The notes below the pieces were generated by a model, which did no database searches, was not told the origin of the DNA, and saw only the letters and a list, made by a program, of their open reading frames with translations. 6,442 bases of DNA from CALKCV01 sp964619285. Lineage in GTDB: Bacteria > Cyanobacteriota > Cyanobacteriia > Cyanobacteriales > Microcoleaceae. Positions 4,542 to 6,442 of the stretch are shown piece by piece. A program made the translations under genes and the position numbers. How positions within the stretch are numbered: position 1 is the stretch's first letter; each line of letters opens with the position of its first letter. The stretch is from assembly GCA_964619285.1 (NCBI GenBank), contig CAZUCT010000342.1:1-6442 (forward strand), read 5' to 3'.

Positions 4542-6020
4542 ATGTTAACCAAAGACAAAACCCAAACCACAACCAATTGGCAAAAAATAGCCAAAGAATT
4601 TGAAAAAATAGTCGGTAAAAATAGCGTCATCCAACGCCGCGAAGAATTATTAGTTTACGAATGCGACGGACTGCCGAGTTACCGTCAAAAACCCGCTTTA
4701 GTGGTACTGCCGCGAACCACCGAACAAGTAGCAGAAGCAGTAAAAATATGCGATCGCCACAACCTCCCCTGGCTTCCCCGAGGCGCCGGAACCGGTCTTT
4801 CTGGGGGCGCTTTACCCATAGAAAACTGCGTCTTAATCGTCACTTCTTTAATGCGCAAAATCCTCAAAGTTGACCTCGAAAACCAACAAGTAATCGTTCA
4901 ACCGGGAGTAATAAATAACTGGGTAACGCAAGCAGTAAGCGGCGCCGGTTTCTTCTACGCCCCAGATCCTTCCAGCCAAATAGTCTGTTCCATCGGCGGT
5001 AATATTGCTGAAAATTCCGGCGGCGTTCATTGCCTCAAATATGGCGTAACAACCAATCACGTTTTAGGCTTAAAAATAGTCACTCCCGACGGTTCAATTG
5101 TTAACATTGGCGGCAGCATTCCTGAAATGCCCGGTTACGATTTAACCGGCTTATTTGTCGGTTCCGAAGGTACTTTAGGCATCGCCACAGAAATAACTTT
5201 AAGAATAGTTAAAACCCCAGAAGCAATTTGCGTCGTCTTAGCAGACTTTCCTAATATCGAAGCAGCCGGACAAACCGTCTCCGATATTATTAGCGCCGGC
5301 ATCATTCCTGGCGGTATGGAAATCATGGATAATCTCAGCATTAATGCTGTCGAAGATGTCGTGAATACTGGCTTATATCCGCGAGATGCTGGAGCTATTT
5401 TATTAACAGAATTAGACGGCTTGCAAGTAGAAGTCGATACTAATAAAAAGCGAGTCGCCGAAATTTGCAAGCAAAACGGGGCGCGAAATATTACCACGGC
5501 AAGCGACCAAGAAAAGCGTTTAAAAATGTGGAAAGGTCGCAAAGCTGCTTTTGCCGCAGCGGGAAATATGAGCCCCGATTATTACGTTCAAGATGGGGTA
5601 ATTCCTCGAACCAAAATGGTAGAGGTTTTGCAAGAAATTGAGAATTTAAGTAAAAAGTCTGGTTACAAAATTGCCAACGTCTTTCACGCCGGCGACGGCA
5701 ACCTCCACCCGTTGATTCTTTTCGATAATTCCATCGAAGGTGCTTTAGAAGAAGTGGAAGAAGTGGCGGGAGAAATTCTCAAATTTTGTGTAGAAGTTGG
5801 TGGCAGTTTATCTGGAGAACACGGCATCGGTTCCGATAAGAAATGTTTTATGCCCTTTATGTTTAACGAGACAGATTTGGAAACCATGCAATGGGTACGC
5901 CAAGTGTTTAATCCCAAAGGTTTAGCTAACCCCGAAAAAGTATTTCCGACTCCCCGAACTTGCGGAGAGTCGGCTAATCTTCAAAAGGTTAAAAACTTTG
6001 AAGGGGTGGAGGTTTTTTAG
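4542..6020 (+). CDS. glcD: Glycolate dehydrogenase FAD-binding subunit GlcD
   Basis: This 492-residue FAD-dependent oxidoreductase has a PCMH-type FAD domain followed by an FAD-oxidase C-terminal domain. Visible landmarks are PRGAGTGLSGGA (79-90, FAD pyrophosphate loop), NIAENSGGVHCLKYG (154-168), VGSEGTLGIATEITLRI (206-222), KGRKAAF (331-337), HAGDGNLHPLI (382-392) and GEHGIGSDK (425-433), the last two close to the flavin and substrate in this family. The length is normal for GlcD. The enzyme oxidises glycolate to glyoxylate, in cyanobacteria the second step of photorespiration after phosphoglycolate phosphatase, passing electrons to the electron-transport chain. It usually acts with GlcE and GlcF, which are not in this window. 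A D-lactate or other 2-hydroxyacid dehydrogenase of the same family is the main alternative. No Shine-Dalgarno site precedes the ATG, not unusual in cyanobacteria. A short hairpin from CGACTC / GAGTCG lies in the last codons (about 5947-5972). Confidence 0.9.
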   Translation: MLTKDKTQTTTNWQKIAKEFEKIVGKNSVIQRREELLVYECDGLPSYRQKPALVVLPRTTEQVAEAVKICDRHNLPWLPRGAGTGLSGGALPIENCVLIVTSLMRKILKVDLENQQVIVQPGVINNWVTQAVSGAGFFYAPDPSSQIVCSIGGNIAENSGGVHCLKYGVTTNHVLGLKIVTPDGSIVNIGGSIPEMPGYDLTGLFVGSEGTLGIATEITLRIVKTPEAICVVLADFPNIEAAGQTVSDIISAGIIPGGMEIMDNLSINAVEDVVNTGLYPRDAGAILLTELDGLQVEVDTNKKRVAEICKQNGARNITTASDQEKRLKMWKGRKAAFAAAGNMSPDYYVQDGVIPRTKMVEVLQEIENLSKKSGYKIANVFHAGDGNLHPLILFDNSIEGALEEVEEVAGEILKFCVEVGGSLSGEHGIGSDKKCFMPFMFNETDLETMQWVRQVFNPKGLANPEKVFPTPRTCGESANLQKVKNFEGVEVF

Positions 6021-6026
6021 GTAATT

Positions 6027-6061
6027 AACAATTAATAATTAACAATTAACAATTGACAATT
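6027..6061. repeat. Heptanucleotide tandem repeat (STRR type), 5 units
   Basis: Five consecutive heptamers of the form (A/G)A(C/T)AATT: AACAATT, AATAATT, AACAATT, AACAATT, GACAATT. A short stretch of the same kind of sequence (AACAATTGACAATT) occurs in the MITE at about 3200-3214. The array starts 6 bp after the glcD stop codon. Confidence 0.85.
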
Positions 6062-6089
6062 GGAGATTTTGACCAAAAAAATGGGTCTC

Positions 6090-6117
6090 AAGCCTCGCCC
6101 TTTGAGGGCGGCTTTTT
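6090..6117 (+). terminator. Intrinsic terminator of glcD
   Basis: A GC-rich stem CGCCCT / AGGGCG with loop TTG is extended by AAGC / GCTT across a 2-nt bulge and is followed by TTTTT. It lies 70 bp after the glcD stop codon, past the heptamer array, and should end rightward transcription. Confidence 0.8.
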
Positions 6118-6130
6118 CTAAAATCTAAAG

Positions 6131-6158
6131 TTGCCAATTTTCAGGTTTGTGCTAAAAT
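6131..6158 (+). promoter_or_regulatory. Sigma70-type promoter with extended -10
   Basis: TTGCCA (6131-6136) and TAAAAT (6153-6158) are 16 nt apart, and TG stands one base before the -10 box. It lies directly after the glcD terminator, so a new transcript is expected to start near 6165. Confidence 0.55.
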
Positions 6159-6164
6159 GAAAAA

Positions 6165-6367
6165 GTCGCGGGCGGGCAGTCTGAGACTTTAAACGGACAT
6201 GGAGAAATGGTAATTCTATCCGTAAAAAGATAGTTCGTTTCAGCACCAATCAGTGTCAACCCACCAGTAGCTCTAGGGCAACAGTAGGAATCCTCGCTCG
6301 TTTACGGCGATGAGGATGTCAATAACCTTAGAACTGTCCAATTTTTTTCCGCAATTGCGGACTTTTT
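6165..6367 (+). ncRNA. Candidate structured non-coding RNA of about 200 nt
   Basis: Nothing here codes for a protein of note; the only ATGs I followed, at 6157 and 6199, give peptides of 11 and 4 residues. It has the framework of a small RNA gene: a promoter just upstream and terminator-like hairpins at its end. The ends can pair (AAAAAGTC at 6160-6167 with GACTTTTT at 6360-6367; GCGG at 6168 with CCGC at 6349; GGACA at 6195 with TGTCC at 6335), closing an inner part with local hairpins CTATC/GATAG (6216-6233) and ATCCTC/GAGGAT (6290-6317). Length and long-range closing helix recall 6S RNA, but no conserved 6S sequence was recognised. A leader or riboswitch for a gene beyond the window is the other option. 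Confidence 0.4.
6348..6367 (+). terminator. Weak terminator-like hairpin, first of two
   Basis: TCCGC-AATT-GCGGA forms a 5-bp stem and is followed by CTTTTT. The core CCGCAATTGCGG is a perfect palindrome. The stem is short, so alone it would be a weak terminator, and the same bases may instead pair with the 5' end of the candidate RNA. Confidence 0.4.
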
Positions 6368-6393
6368 GTAACCAATTGGTGACATTTTTTTTT
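6368..6393 (+). terminator. Terminator-like hairpin with 9-T run
   Basis: GTAACC-AATT-GGTGAC forms a stem with one A-G mismatch and is followed by A and nine T residues. This is the more convincing end point of the candidate RNA. The same bases also take part in the larger inverted repeat that reaches the right edge. Confidence 0.55.
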
Positions 6394-6442
6394 GACCTTC
6401 CCTCAATGACAATTGTCAGTTGGGGAGATTTTTGTCACCAAT
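6375..6442. repeat. Inverted repeat cut by the right window edge
   Basis: ATTGGTGACA (6375-6384) is exactly inverted as TGTCACCAAT (6433-6442), the last bases of the window, so the repeat may extend further. Between them lies a nested imperfect palindrome centred on TGACAATTGTCA (6407-6418), with flanking TCCC / GGGA also pairing. It could be a small transposon-like element or a large hairpin at the start of the next locus. Confidence 0.6.

Noticed and set aside
5135..5542. Open frame of 135 codons on the minus strand inside glcD
   Set aside because: It is fully inside a gene with clear family motifs and reads as low-complexity Ser/Thr/Pro-rich sequence.
6157..6192. Short peptide gene starting MKKSRAG
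   Set aside because: Only 11 codons, its ATG overlaps the -10 box, and there is no ribosome-binding site.

Overview
The window looks like chromosomal DNA of a cyanobacterium, probably a filamentous one. The evidence is several HIP1 octamers (GCGATCGC at 600, 1725, 3482, 3784 and 4750), heptanucleotide STRR-type tandem repeats, a 26-bp perfect minisatellite, many small dispersed inverted-repeat elements, and a cyanobacterial-type glycolate dehydrogenase subunit. The exact genus cannot be read from the sequence.

Layout from left to right. (1) 1-107: four identical tandem copies of a 26-bp unit. (2) 120-848 (+): ATPase subunit of a MacB/LolD/DevA-type ABC exporter, followed by a hairpin at 872-895. 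(3) 904-1034: copy A of a 131-bp repeat that carries a perfect sigma70-type promoter and two hairpins. (4) 1086-3011 (-): a two-gene operon of an ABC-type AAA ATPase and a DUF4435/TOPRIM-like protein, the composition of the PARIS anti-phage system (AriA + AriB). (5) 3079-3344: a broken copy of the 5' end of an antitoxin gene, split by a 126-bp MITE with an 8-bp target duplication. (6) 3345-3475: copy B of the 131-bp repeat. (7) 3496-4262 (-): a UPF0175 antitoxin / DUF3368 PIN-like toxin operon with a 4-bp overlap. (8) 4313-4466: a second inverted-repeat element with 16-bp perfect ends. (9) 4542-6020 (+): glcD, followed by an STRR heptamer array and an intrinsic terminator. (10) 6131-6442: a good promoter, about 200 nt of non-coding sequence that can form a closed structure, two terminator-like hairpins, and an inverted repeat cut by the window edge.

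The main inference is that the segment between the exporter and glcD is a small defence/toxin island built by tandem duplication. Both halves have the same order: 131-bp repeat, minus-strand genes, then the antitoxin 5' end with its ribosome-binding site. In the right half the genes are the intact toxin-antitoxin pair. In the left half almost all of that pair is missing and the PARIS-like pair stands in its place. The direct repeats A and B could allow the PARIS-like module to be lost by homologous recombination. All functional statements come from motif reading by eye; no database search was run.
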